Positions 11,416-24,900 of a stretch of DNA of 64,000 nt are shown here, piece by piece. The DNA lies in assembly GCA_914767715.1 (NCBI GenBank), contig OU612069.1:24611387-24675386 (forward strand). The letters are read 5' to 3'. The position numbers were made by a program, and so were the translations under genes. The notes beneath the pieces are model-generated. The model did not search any database. It had not been told where the DNA came from and saw nothing but the letters and a program-made list of their open reading frames with translations. Within the stretch, counting starts at the first letter, position 1, and each line of letters opens with the position of its first letter. This DNA is from Membranipora membranacea. Taxonomy: Eukaryota; Bryozoa; Gymnolaemata; Cheilostomatida; Membraniporidae.

Positions 11416-12640
11416 TGCGTTGCTCTTCCCTTGCACTACCAGTAATAAGTCCCTTCACAATCACAATACACAAAGCTTGGCGATTCTATTGTGGATGATA
11501 AAAGGGAAGTTACAGCTGCATAATATTAGATAGTGAGTGGATATCCATCACAACTGATAACAAGTGAAGGTCTCAGAAGTATTTTGATAATCATCGGAAA
11601 ATCTTCTTAACAGAACAGACCAACCATATTTACTTGTTTACGCTCTCTGATCACAAGACTATCAACAGTGAATCTTGTTGTATCAAATAGTATTCATCAA
11701 GGTAAAAGAAAACTGCTGCATTCACATAAATACATCCCTACAATTATGCTATTTAAAAGAAACAGCTACGGGAATTTTGCTACTGTTGCTATGTGCTGAC
11801 AGGGCTCTGGGTTGTTTTTTCGAATTGAGAGCATAGTCAAAACTGGAAGGTCAAATAAGTATGTAATGTATTTCCAAGATTCCTGATATAGAGTTAATCA
11901 CAGCCAGACCCAGAATTAAATACATACATATCCTGAGATTAACACTAAAATATCTTTGCCAAGCCTACCATTGCATGACTAATTTGTGATAATTTCCAGT
12001 ATAAGAATAGCTGCATTGTAACTGTCCTAGGGAAGCCAGGGCTAGGCTCCTTGTAATACTGTCAGTGGATCATCATTTTAATGTGAATCTGTTATAGAGG
12101 AGATAACATATTCTAGACCCTTCTAGACCCGGGAATTTTGCACTTTGAAATTGGTTCATATCATTGAAAAATATCCTTTCGCGAGTTAATCTAATTGTTT
12201 TGTTAGTTAGTATGAGTATGCTTTGATATGAGTATTGGTTGTCTTTCGCCTTTCTAAACACATTAATATATACATGTGATTATTCAGATTGTAATCATCT
12301 CACGCCTCGAAATACACTGTTTTGATTCTGATACACTATGATACTGCATGTCTTAATGTAAAGTCCACTTTTATTTATTTCTCACAAACCTCAATTTGCA
12401 CTATAGTAGTTAACAGGTTTTAGGAAAGGACATAACTCGTCCTCAGATCAGCCAAAAATCCCTGGCCTTGAATAGCAATCGCAATGACTATGTTCTCCCT
12501 GTTGATCCAGTTAATATATCGCATTTTGGACTGCATAAATCAATATCACAAGAAAACGAGCACATCATTCTCAGAAGCTAAAACATTATAACATGATAGC
12601 TGATACTTCAAACTTTGTGTATAATATTTGGACTTTACTT
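11416..12640. other. Divergent intergenic region between gene A and the Rubicon-like gene
   Basis: About 1.2 kb between the gene A start codon (transcribed left) and the first recognised Rubicon exon (transcribed right). It should hold the gene A promoter. No convincing coding exon, repeat or known element was found, and no RUN domain or other N-terminal Rubicon exon. Confidence 0.5.
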
Positions 12641-15600
12641 GAAGCTGTTACCCTTACCTGATTCTATGCCGATATCACCAGATGATATGATGGAGGGAAG
12701 GAATGGAAGTCGTATCCGCGGTAACTCTGAGTGGACTCCTCCCAGACCTCAGATTATCTTCAACATCCATTCTAACCCTGGGTATGTACAAGGACGACTG
12801 TAATTACGATGGGAAAATTTTCCTGCATGGTGCATTGGTTGCATTCCTTTAGTCTATTATATCTATTCACGATGCACAATGTTACTGATACCAAGATAGA
12901 GAAATACACACAGAGACCTAGATTTGCGACAGATGTTATTATGCAAACTGTTCAACTTTTTACCTTCCTTCAAATTACATTATATTTATCTTTTTTTTTG
13001 TAGAAGGAAAATATTAATCAGTAAACAGAACTACAGATGTGCTGGATGTGGTGCTAAAATAGAAGAAGGTAAGCTCAGCAAATACAATCAATTAGGGTTT
13101 GAGTTTAAGACTTACTTTGAGGCTGCTATTTTGTATCACATCTTATTCTCCATATTTAATTCTATCATGTGAGCGAATTCCAGCTCTAGAATCCATATAT
13201 TGAGGAAGTTATGGTCTGTCAAACTTTCAAGGTTATCACCTTCAAGTGGCATTGGGAATCAGCGGGCAATCCTTGTGGGGCTTCACAATGCCTCATACTT
13301 ATTATGATATACTAATAGATAAGATGATTATCAAATGTTCTGGGATAAAATATGGAGAATAAGATGTGATGCAAAATAACAACTTCTGACAGAGTGGGCA
13401 ACTCCTAAAATAATTGATATCAATCTTATTTATCAATCATGACATGCAGCATGGGATCTCCCGCAGTAAATAACTTGTCTCTTCTGCATGTGGTTTGCAT
13501 CACATTGAATCCTCAACCATTAAAACAAAGCGACCTAACTGAGCTAAAAACCGATGGGAAAAAGATGATTTTCCATCTGGTGTGCAACGCCACAGGAGAC
13601 AGAAATTGCCCCACATGTGTGCTTCAGAGGCTTCTTGTAAATATTATTCAGTTGAAAGTCTGATATGTACCATTGTTTCTGCATCACATTGTTCTAAAAA
13701 ATCCTCCTCAAAGCCGATTACCCTGCCTTTTATCAAAATAACGCAACACCATGATATGATGTCATGCTGAAACCAATATTTTCAGAGTCAATGTTCGATT
13801 AGCTTCCCAACGATATATAAAATGTCCAAATCGGTCAACGCTGGTATCAGAACCTTAATTAATAACTCGGTTACCAAAATCTGAATTGTGGATATGCCAA
13901 AGAGGTACCTTACAATAATGGCATTGACCTATGCTTCAGATATCTCTTTGTTTCATCATGATTGATTTCGCCATCAACATAGGAGAAATCAAACTCTTCT
14001 CGTAATTATGACACGATTATGTGGTTGTGGTAGGAGTTATCCCATAAACATCAGGGACAGGGCAACTCCCAAGTAATTATTACAAGTGTAAAAGGAGTTG
14101 TCCTGTCCTTGACATTAAGGGGATAACTCCCAATTGATATTGTAATAATTTTTTATATTATAGTTGTCTGGTTTGTTTACTCGCAACAAATTGGTTGAGC
14201 TTGATTATTTTGATACAAACTAAGTATCAACCGAAAAGCGATGTGAGTATTGAACTCATTTGAAATATTTGCCAAGCTATTTTCACCTTGTCAATACGTT
14301 TCAGGATATCTGAAGCGATTTCGATACTGTGAATACTTAGGGAAATATTTCTGTACATGCTGTCACACAAACATCACTGCCTTCAAGGATCTTACACAAG
14401 TGGGATTTTACTAAGGTAAGACCTGACATTCTGTATATGCGACATTGAGCCACTATTCACCAATAGCTGACCCACAGTCATGTTTGATATAAGCTTAATT
14501 GCTGGAAGCTTTCAAGAAAAGGCACATAACGCAAAGCATTTTTTCTTAAAGATGATTATGATGCCAATAAAAGTATTAACAAAAAAAAGAGCTTTCAAAT
14601 AATTACAAGTAAGTATTAGTAAGGTCTATAATCACCTTTAGTTGCAGTTATATTGGATATAAGGTAATGCAAAAAGTAAAGAGAAGCAAATACTTAACTC
14701 TTAATAAGTACGGCCCAAAATGTCTGCAGACTATATGATATACAGTTTTTGTTGAACTTCTCCTATTTTCTTGCGTTCTGATTCTTACAGATTCTTACTG
14801 ATTCTGATTCTTACTGGCCTATATTACATTTTTTACAGTATCAGGTATCAGTTTTCTCTTACAATCTGTTAGACCGAGTACGAGGGGAGCCTCTGTTTAA
14901 TGTTCTAGATATAAACGGCAGATTATTACGTAAAGTTCAGACTCTACAGAGGATTACTCTCTCCAGATTACAGCTCAGATTCTCCAGACCTTTCCTCGCC
15001 TCGTGTCGACTCGGCACTCAGTAAGATTACCATTTTATCATTAATATGTGTGGTTGATTGCAGAACCTATTCCACATCTCCCTGCAGATGTGGCTTCACA
15101 AAGAAGAACCACTCAAGGTGACTGAACTGGATATGGGCATCCGTAAATGTGAAAAAATTTAGCAAATGTAAAGACTAACTTTTTTGTCACATTTCTAGTC
15201 AGGTGTAATTTATAAAAATATTCATTCTATTTCAATGATTCTCTCATTCAAAAAGAGATGGATGATGTCCTTAGAATTTTGGAGGCAATCTCTGTTCTAT
15301 GTTTAACTTCATCTTGAACTCCTACCTCCCAAGATGTTTTATACCTAATTAAGGGGGAGGAGGAGGCAGCATTGAAAAACTCAATATTTGATTTACCAAT
15401 CGTGGTCGTTGGGATGTGATGACCAGGTTCCACTTTCATATTGCTAAATGGTTTTTTATTGCTGTAGTTTTATTTTATTTCAGAGTTTATGAGACGTTAC
15501 GATCTTTACCAGCTTATTTAATGGATGATGTTCATCTTTACTTGATAGATGATCTAATTAATGTAAGTTTGTCAAGATGCAATGCAACTCACACGGGAAA

Positions 15601-17014
15601 CCCGTTGATGTTAGCTCAATGAAATCCTGCCATGTATTTTCTCTCAAGTTCATTTTCAATCACAATGTTGTGTATTTGCAGTTTATTTTTTGTTGAGAAA
15701 AAGACAATTTCTTCATATACACTATCACATATTAGAACATATAAGTTATCATCAGGTATTTCAGGGCATAGATTATGTGCAGAAGGGTTTAAGTCAGGAT
15801 TCCCGAGATTGAATCACTCTAGCGCATCCTGATACATTCAGGCCCGAAGTTTTAAGGTTTTGGACCGACTGGGAAAAATTCCATCATGAGTCTCACATAG
15901 TATCAGCAGATCAACCTTGTCTACCATGTATATATTCATTCATCATTAGACAAAACCCCTGTTATTCTTAGGCCTGGAAGTATGGTTTTCAGTTATGAAA
16001 TGCTGCTATTGCTGGAATGCAGGCAATTGGATTAAACTTGACCTAGGTATATGCCCCATATATATTATCTGCACTGGGTAAGCTATGCCAGTTTATTGTA
16101 CTCCTAGGTTTATGAGCTGTTATCAAACAGTTCATCATGTGCAGTGACATACAGAGCTATGATTTCTGGCCGGATAACTTAAGACCTAGATCAAACTGTT
16201 CACACACCAAATTTTTCCTAAGGTTGGTCAGACCATCACTGCCCACATGCAGCCTAGTAAGTGATGAAACGGCTATTCATCATGGCTGAAGTATTATTTT
16301 GTTTTGGTTAAAATCAAAGGGTTCTGTTTTAGTCCAAGGACTGAGAGATAAGGGTGACCAGTTGCTTTCAGTTAGCAGATAGGTTTCTTGCCTGTTACAA
16401 GTCAAGCGCCCTAACCGACTTATCTACGTCCTACTCCCGTCACAGTGGATGATTGCAGATTGTTATGAATGTATATGTTGTTGTTTTCTAGTTGTGTAAA
16501 GCTAAGGGCTATATATGTGAGATGTGTAATAACTCAGACGACATAATATTCCCATTTCAACTGGACAAAGTAACTCGCTGCAACTGTAAGTTAGCTTATT
16601 CTACAATCATATTTTAAATTTTATTTGAAAGCAGTTTTTATCTGGTATTACAAAAATTTCAGGTTGGATAGATCGGACAATAACTGTCTGTGAGATGTCC
16701 CTGTCTTGGAGATAATTGATTTGATTTGTAAAAACCTCAAACCCATTTTGAACCAATGAGAATTACACAAACACCTTGAAATTTGACAGAGATGAGCTGC
16801 TATATTGTTTAATTTTAGGGAGACATTCCCTCATTATTTCCCAGATACTGAGTTGCCATCTGTTACATAGCTTAACAGCTCACCTATTATCGGCAAATGA
16901 AAAAATATGGTTTAAATCATTTTTTTATTTATAGTCTGCAGTTCATGCTACCATCTCTCCTGCTTCAGAAAGAAGGAAAATTGTCCTAAATGTGCTTGGA
17001 TGGATGCCAGGTGA
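12641..17014 (+). CDS. RUBCN: Rubicon-family C-terminal (Rubicon homology) domain gene, possibly 5'-truncated
   Basis: Exons: 12641-12781 (start uncertain), 13004-13068, 14305-14415, 14839-15020, 15484-15562, 16492-16585, 16935-17014 (stop TGA 17012-17014). The translation follows vertebrate Rubicon: [127 protein letters not shown]. The family restrains autophagosome and endosome maturation through PI3K complex II and Rab7. Three problems remain. Exon 14305-14415 needs a one-base shift after TCCH to rejoin the frame. The short exon expected between 15562 and 16492 was not found. No RUN domain or central region exists between gene A and 12641. It may be a domain-only gene, a pseudogene, or an intact gene with base errors. 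Confidence 0.8.
14033..14135. repeat. Short inverted repeat in Rubicon intron
   Basis: GGAGTTATCCCATAAACATC near 14034, continuing into a GGACAGGGCAACTCCC end, faces GGAGTTGTCCTGTCCTTGAC near 14094, continuing into a GGGGATAACTCCC end. Arms of about 38 bp pair imperfectly across a loop of about 25 bp. It resembles the GGAGTTG-type hairpins at 4.7 and 17.4 kb and may belong to the same class of tiny elements. Confidence 0.55.
16320..16440 (-). mobile_element. Probable degraded SINE of the tRNA-derived family
   Basis: Pieces such as AGTTGCTTTCAGTTAGCAGATAGG and CAAGCGCCCTAACCGACTTA align by eye with the body and box regions of the SINE at 37880-38055. The central part is missing. It lies just upstream of the Rubicon exon at 16492. 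Confidence 0.4.
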
Positions 17015-18961
17015 GGTGGGTGTGGTCTATTCATGTCTTAGTTCCGCCTCTTTTATCTTGTCTCCACTAGTTTTAGTTCTGCACCAAGTGATGTTTGCTT
17101 GTGGTCTGACTCGCCTTTAGTTTAGTTTGGTGTGCACTATGCAGCAATGCAATTGGGGATGTTTTGTTGTAGTCCTGTCCAGTTCCCCAACACTTGTTTC
17201 TGATACATTTATTAGCACACATTGAGTTCCTACAACGCCTACTTCCCACCACATGAATCACTTATTTTTTCCAGGTCTATGTTATCACAGCAACAGATCA
17301 CCCTTCACTCAAGATAATTGGCGATTCAATCAATATTTTCTGAAATGGTTTTGATGTCAACTTTTCCTCTCAAACGTACAATGGAAATATTGGGATCATC
17401 ACTTTTGTGTTTATAGTTCCAACTAATGCTAGACCAAGTTTGGTCCATTTGCCTGCATTCGGAGTTGCTGCCCCTTCATTGTCCACGTGACCAGTGGGGG
17501 AACGAAACTGGAATGCAGGCAGATAGATCAAACTTTATCTACACTAATACTTACAATGACGCCCGAAGTATATCCTCCGTACACAGACTTCAGGTGTTTG
17601 TGATGTTCTGTATAATTTGTAGGAAGCAGAGTTTGATAATAAGCACTAGCCCAATGCTAGCGATAGAGGCTACCGAAGACTTCAAAATATGATCGTAGGT
17701 AGTGACATCACATCATATATCTGCAACACATATAGCTGTTACATCACCACATATAGCCGTGATATCACAACATATATCTATGACATCACCGCATTTATAA
17801 GGGTGTCATCACTACACAGATTTTATATCAGAATCTATAGAATAATAGTTATGAAATATTTTTCATCACAGACTGGGTATCAGCTACTCAAGCAGTCATT
17901 TATTTATAGGTAATCGCCACAGGAGACATCATTATTTATTATTTCTTAATTTGAAGCAGTTCATGATCTTTTTCTTCTTCCCTTTTTTCAAGTAACACGC
18001 TACTATTTATAATAATGAGAATAGTTAATTCCTGAGAATAAGGTTGTGTTTTAACAAATGAATATTTTTTCTGTATATTTTCCATCACTTGGTGCTCAAA
18101 TATTTTCTTGTTTATTTTTGTGTTCATGTAACCACTCAATACAGTTAAACAGATATACATATTATCACTTCAATACTTGATCAACTTAATCACCAACTGT
18201 CCACAAAGGTGGTCTTATGGTTATAAATGGTCATAATTGGCAGCGTTGCTGCAAGTGACATTCTATTCTCACCAAACACAAAATGGAATGCCACTAGTAG
18301 CAGCCCAAGCAGAGTGTAAGTATTTAATCTATATTAGATGTTGTGGATGGAGTCGATAAGATCGATCTGAGTTACTGAAGGTAGACACTGATTTTGACCT
18401 TAGTTGTCTGACTGAACTCATCACTTTGTATCATTATCACACCAATCAGTTATTTCTTGAATTTAAAAATTCCTGAAGAAGGATCTCAATTGCAATCTGA
18501 CTGACAGAAACAAGGTTATTGTACACTTTCTCCTCAGCAGGAATGACAACGTATAAACAAAATCAAAATTAAAATTCGGCAAGTTTTCTTATGGGAGAAA
18601 AAAGGGAAGTGATGACGGTAAAGGGTCTCTTAACTCCTTGTTATAACAAAATCCCCTGGCAGCTCTTTGTCCCTTCGCTTCTTCTCATCTATGAGTTATC
18701 AAGGAGGTATTTGTAGGAGTTAAGTCAATACATTTTTTCTCGAAACGTGATCTATCCGTTTATGAAAGATATAGTACCAACACTGATGTGGAATGGATGT
18801 TATATATTCCTCTCTGAATTTTTTTATTACCTCTTCGGTATTACTTTACTGCTTCAATCAAGACAAGTACTTATGAAAAGCTTTAGGGCAACAATTTTTT
18901 AAACTTGTCATTATGCTCAAATCGGTTAATAATCACTTGAATTAATGACAAGATAAAGAAA
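17015..18961. other. Convergent 3' intergenic region, duplicated
   Basis: Non-coding DNA between the Rubicon stop and the gene B stop. It holds the hairpin copy (about 17428-17545), the TGACATCAC-type tandem (17696-17820) and conserved 3' flank. It aligns along most of its length with 4212-6568. An AATAAA on the minus strand at 18823-18828 lies at about the same place as the one behind gene A. No coding exon seen. Confidence 0.7.
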
Positions 18962-21900
18962 GTTAAACTGTCATTAGACGCTCAATCTGAGTCATTGTAG
19001 CATTGATACTCCTTGAGTCAGCACCATAGTACCAGCTTGTCTCTGTAAGTTAATAATATATAAAATTTTGATGATTTTGTTACCACATATTGAATGAGGG
19101 CTATTCCAGGTTGTTGAGACATAAGTTTTGGCTCGAAGATTTTTATTTTAACTCACGCAGTAACGAAATAATGAAACCAAGATTCCCATGATTTTACACT
19201 CAATATCATACTGTCGATGTTTTACACTCACTTGTGCAGATTTTCATGTGAGACTCCCAACCAGAACAGCAGGAAGAACCGTCATAATCCACACAGGAAA
19301 CATTGTTACAGCCAGCAGGGACTCTACAACCTCTTGAGTGAGCCTGAGTAAAGGGACCTAAAAGGTACATGATGTTCTTTATACATGTTTGTATATGTTA
19401 CTTGCATCAAGGATAAGGTAAAACTAATTGGCTGACAACTTTAAAATGAGAATGTTTATGGGAATAAAATTGTTGTGAGACTGCCGTCTTTCCGCTTATG
19501 GTATTAATAAAATTACCCCTCCATCAACATGGTCTGAATCCTGATAAGATTTCTCTGCTGATATGAAAAATTTGATTACCATTAGTGGCTTCAATATCAC
19601 AGTGACAATTGGCACATTCAAATTGGTGTAAACGTGTGGACCTCTTTTCATCAGTACTAAAATAAAACCAGAGTTCTGAGTTATACATATCTCTTTTGAT
19701 TGGTCATGAAGAACTGGAGAAGAAAAGTTCTGCTATGAATTTTCAATGACTACATTACCAGCCTTGTTTTTGTTTTTGAAAGCATTGCTTACCTTTCTCT
19801 GTGCAATGAGAGGTGCATTTCCTGCAACAAAATGTTACATTGCTGAGATAAGTTAAAATATATGACACAGATCTTTATGGCTTGTGATCGAACAATAGAT
19901 TTAATTTCTTGTGAACTATTTTTGCAGGTGCATGCATAAGACTAGCCTGTGTTAACAAGCTTGTTAAGACAGGCTAGCATAGGAACCTGAGGCCTAAAAT
20001 GTTTGACCAAAGTGGTACAATGACATATACATAAGTTATTGCAAAAGAAGTAATGAAACACCAAACTATTGATGTCTATCCCTCTTCACAGCCTGTGCTA
20101 CCTTTCGATTCAAATCTATATAATAAATTACCCATTCTCAGCCCTCTCCATAGCTAGCCAGGTGTACAGGAAGATCTTTAGCTGTGTGTGGTTATCTAGT
20201 TTAGATATATCATATCCTGCAGTCTTCAGCCTACTGACCTGACGATTAGCTGTCAAGTCTGTAATTGGTTTACCTGCAATTATTTAGAAAAGCTATTTCA
20301 CTTTAACTGTCGTACTGATGTTATGTCGAGGTCATAGCAAAGTCATTTCAAGGTTTACATGATACAATGTGGACAGCTGGTATTTCAAAAGTTGGAAATC
20401 AAGAGTGACTGTCAGCACCGGGAGTTGAACTTTGACATCAATGACACGTTTAAACCGTGAACAATCACCCAACTTTTGGCAGCGATTTGAATTTGATTTC
20501 TCAATTGAAAAAGATGATTTTCTCTTATAAACTGATTTCATTGATCAATCCATTTGTGCAAAAAGAATATATTTTATGTAAATATTTTATAACAAACAAT
20601 CAACAAACAAAACTTTTTGAGCAAAAAATTTTCACCGCCAACACTTACCAATGCAAGACTGCTTGTCTGAACTGAGAACCAATCCATTCACACATGTCAA
20701 TACTACAATGAGATAATATTATTAGCCAGCCTTCGATAATCTACCAGTGCTGCAGTGATAATAAATAATCATTATAAAACACAGCATTTAGAAAAACAGA
20801 GGTAACTTGATGTTAGTGATAACTTATTTCTTAGGTTTGAGCTGATATGAAGAAAGGAGAGTGAGGATAATCTCGTAAGCGATAAATATGAAACTTTTTC
20901 ATACATAACAGAGGACTCAGTTCATTAAAAGTATTGGCTGAATTTAGTGATTATCTCCTCCTCACCAAACTTTGAACTTCACTCTAGGGAAGTGTATTTA
21001 TCATAGGTGAATTTAACTCACATGTAATTATGTATTATACCCATATAAAGCCAATGAGCCACAATAATATTAAAAAAAATATATCATATTTCAAAGAAAT
21101 CTACAAAAAACAGCCGTCACTAACAAAGTAATGTATCGCAAACCTACTTCCAATAGTCCGATTTTTTCCAAATTTTTTTTGTTATTTAGAATCTCCAGAT
21201 ATGCCGATTTTTGCATCATTGTTAGTTGCATATAAGCAAAATGTAATATGTATATCCATTTTTTAAAAGTATGCCTGATGTATGCTTATGATTGCGCAAT
21301 ACACCAAAGACCTTACCCTTTGATATACTCTCTTTGTCTAAACAAAGCTCTTTCTATAACAAGCTTTCAATTCAATCAATGTATGAGGCACAATAATCCT
21401 ATGTCCCAAATGCCACAAGTACAATTGTAATCCACTACAGTTTGCCTAATACTGTTAATACTAAAGATTATAAATTATTAATGCTACATTTTACAAAATA
21501 TTCTGATTATGAAATAATTTATCGATGGTGCTGATTCGAATTGAGTAATTTAGCAGAAAATCTCATCATTCAACATCAAATGTGGAAATAAGTCTTGGTC
21601 TTGATTGGTTTCCCATCGTATTCCAACGTTTAATATCTCAACAAGATCTTTATTTATGTGTAGTTTAGTTGTAACAAGGAGTAACAGCGTTACTCCTTGG
21701 TTGTAACTTCCATGTATATAGGCCTATAGGTTAACTCAACTTTGTCAAACATCATCGGGGAAAGTGCATGAGTTTTATACAATTCAATTGACTCGCCCCA
21801 CGACCAGTAGAGCCTCCTGAGCCAAGCTGCTAGAAGTGCATAGCAAGCTAGTGACCATGACGTGAATGATTATTGATATTATTATAATCTCATATGATAC

Positions 21901-24900
21901 ATTCCTCCCCAATATACTGACTCTTTGGGTTCGAAAAGATCTTCCTTGTACTTTTGGGATGGCTTATTTAGTCAACACAAACGGGAATGCATCTTAAAAT
22001 TTAGAAATTGTGGCTACAATAGATTATATTTTATTTATTAATTATAATTAAGGGAAGGTTACCAAAATATGTGCATATGTCGGTACTGAGCATAGGGATT
22101 CATAAGTTAAAATTGAGATAGGAGCTGGACAATGTTTAACACAGTATAATTTATTATGCTAGCACAATTTCAATTGTAAGCAGAGGCTGTACACACGGCA
22201 TTCATCATGTGTTGCTTTTCATAATAATTTCTTCTTGTGTGGCTAATTTAAATTGTTTTTAAAAACGGGCGCTTGAGCTATTGTTTGATGACGAGATTAA
22301 GTGAACATAATCTCATAATTGTGTTGATTTGCGTTGTCGCAATGTCTCTCTGTTTAGTCCTGCAATCAAATGAATTACTATGTAGTGCTCTCATATTTAC
22401 AGGTAGGCATACTAAAAGTGATTGCTGGCATTAGGCTTACAAAACCATGGCTAATAATTTAGGCTAGCACAATATAATTTTGAATAATATCATGGGCTAA
22501 GGCCCCTGTAACTCCTTGCTCTCTGCATGGCATCACAGCCCTCAACACAGTGAACAATAATATCCTCATGACAGGTAGATACCATAGTAAATATGTTTCA
22601 TACTGTGATTTATCTGGATACCCAACTATAACCATATTGACTTCAAGCTGTTGATGGCATATGGCAAAGGAGCTATTAGTGACTGCATTTGAATAATTTC
22701 TAGCTCAAATTAAGCTGCAAAATATAATCCCTCATGCCTTCTCGGGTGTTTACCTGATCATAATCGAATAGTAACTAGAAACTAGAAGTAGTTTATATCT
22801 GATATGATATGCCTCTATAATATCAATACTACTACTATTAGGGCTTCGATTTGAGGGAAGGATTTGGGATTTGAACGCGACACTTATTTTTGCTCAAATC
22901 ACCAGCACTGCCCATTCTACTCTTAAACATTTTGCTTGAAAGACAGTAATTTATTTTTGAAACAACCCTGATAAACTTCAATAATCTTTAATTGCCATTG
23001 TTTCCTCGATTAATCTTTGTTTGAAATGTGATAGTGTCAGGCCTTCTTGTGTATTTTTTGGGAGTAAAATATTTTATTATTGTTTGATGGGCATCCCTGG
23101 CTCAAACTTTGTTCAATCACTGGATAAGGTGGGTTCATTCAAGTACCAGTAGATGAATTATGCGACCTCATTAAATCCTTCCGCTCAAAAACTATTACCC
23201 AGTCCAGTAAATAATAAAAGCAGTATTGAATTTGGATTGGAAATAGTAAATCGAATATCTATCGCTACCTATTCTATTATTATCTTGCAAGTATAAGGGT
23301 ATGGAGAGTTATTTAACGAGATTGACACAATTGATTGTTCTGCTTGTTGCTTGGAGTTTGAAATAAGACCTGTATACAGAAAAACTTGTTGCGAGTAAAG
23401 TCTCTGATATTTGGAGACATTCAATTTTTGATCCTAGATTCTTCTTCTGTTAAGAATTCTCTATGTTGAGCCGGATATAAGGATGGGATATGAAAAATTG
23501 GGCAAAGTGGGATAACTTCTAGTTCATAATAAGCACGAAATTGTATGAAAATGACTCTACAGCAACTTGAAGCCAAAATACTTTTAATGAACTGAGGAGC
23601 TTTTTCTCCTTGTAAAATTAGATCCTCAAGGGACCTAAATTGTGTGAAAATATAATATAAAATAAAATTATCAAATGTCTTACCTCCGCAGCTGTAACCG
23701 TTGTCTTGCAAAAAGTATCCATCGTTACACTCACATGCGAACCAGCCTTTACCATCAGATTTACAGGTGTGATCACAGCCATGGAAACCAGCGCATTCAT
23801 TGTAATCTGATCAAACAAAATAAATCAAGAATTGACATTGTAAATTTATTGAAAGCTGGAACTCCATTTTGGTGTTTTGTAAAGTAATGTGGTAACATCT
23901 TTTTGATTCTGGCCAAACTGTAAGACTGTGTTTTTACAACTGAGTTCGATGAGGTGGTTTTTGTACCTCTGTGATGCACTTTTCACATGTCAATTGATTG
24001 TGATTGACTGAGACCTCAAATATTATACACTAACCACAATGAATACTAAAGAAAACATTCATTTCATCAAAAATGGTACAACACAGCCCTCAAACTAGTC
24101 GGGACTCATACATTGGATTGCAGCATTCTTGAATAAGAAGTTATGGTCAAAGGAAAGCGCTAAACAAACTCCAAAGTCACTTCTGGTGTACCACAAGGAA
24201 GTTTACATGGGCCCTGCTCTTCTTGCTATCAATCAATGACATGCCGAACTATGTCACCAATGACTCTACTGTGCGGTTGTTCGCAGACGATGCTGTGTTA
24301 TATAGAAGAATCAACAGACCAGATGACTCTGCATTGCTACAGGAATACCTCAATTCGTTGTTGAAGTTGGTGAGAGACTGGTAGGTGAGCTTTCATCCCA
24401 GTAAGTGTAACCTACTCCAAGTTTCCTGAAAGCCACAGCAGAAAGGGGCAGATTACAACATAAGAAGCCATAACCTGGAGCTCGTCGAATCTGCTAAATA
24501 CTTTGGTGTCACCCTCACAAAAGATATGACCTGGAATCAGCATGTAAAATCTGTTGCTGGGCAAACAACACCCTGTTCTTTCTCCAACAAAATATCTCAG
24601 ACTTGATGGCCCACAGGTAGGGTACTGCAGTGCTATCTGGGACTACCATCAAAACTAGATCAAACAACTTAAATCCATCTAAAATCGGGCAGCTCGCTTC
24701 ACCCGAGATTCCGATATTCCCGAAACAACAGTGCATCAGCCATGAAACCGCAGCTAATTTGGGAGAGCCTACAGGCCAAAAAAAAGATGTACAAAGTTGT
24801 ACTGCTATACGAGATCCTAACCCACCATATCGACATATGACTGGCACTATGACCATCCACTGTTCATCCAGAGAAGCTGACATAGCTCCACTGCAGACAA

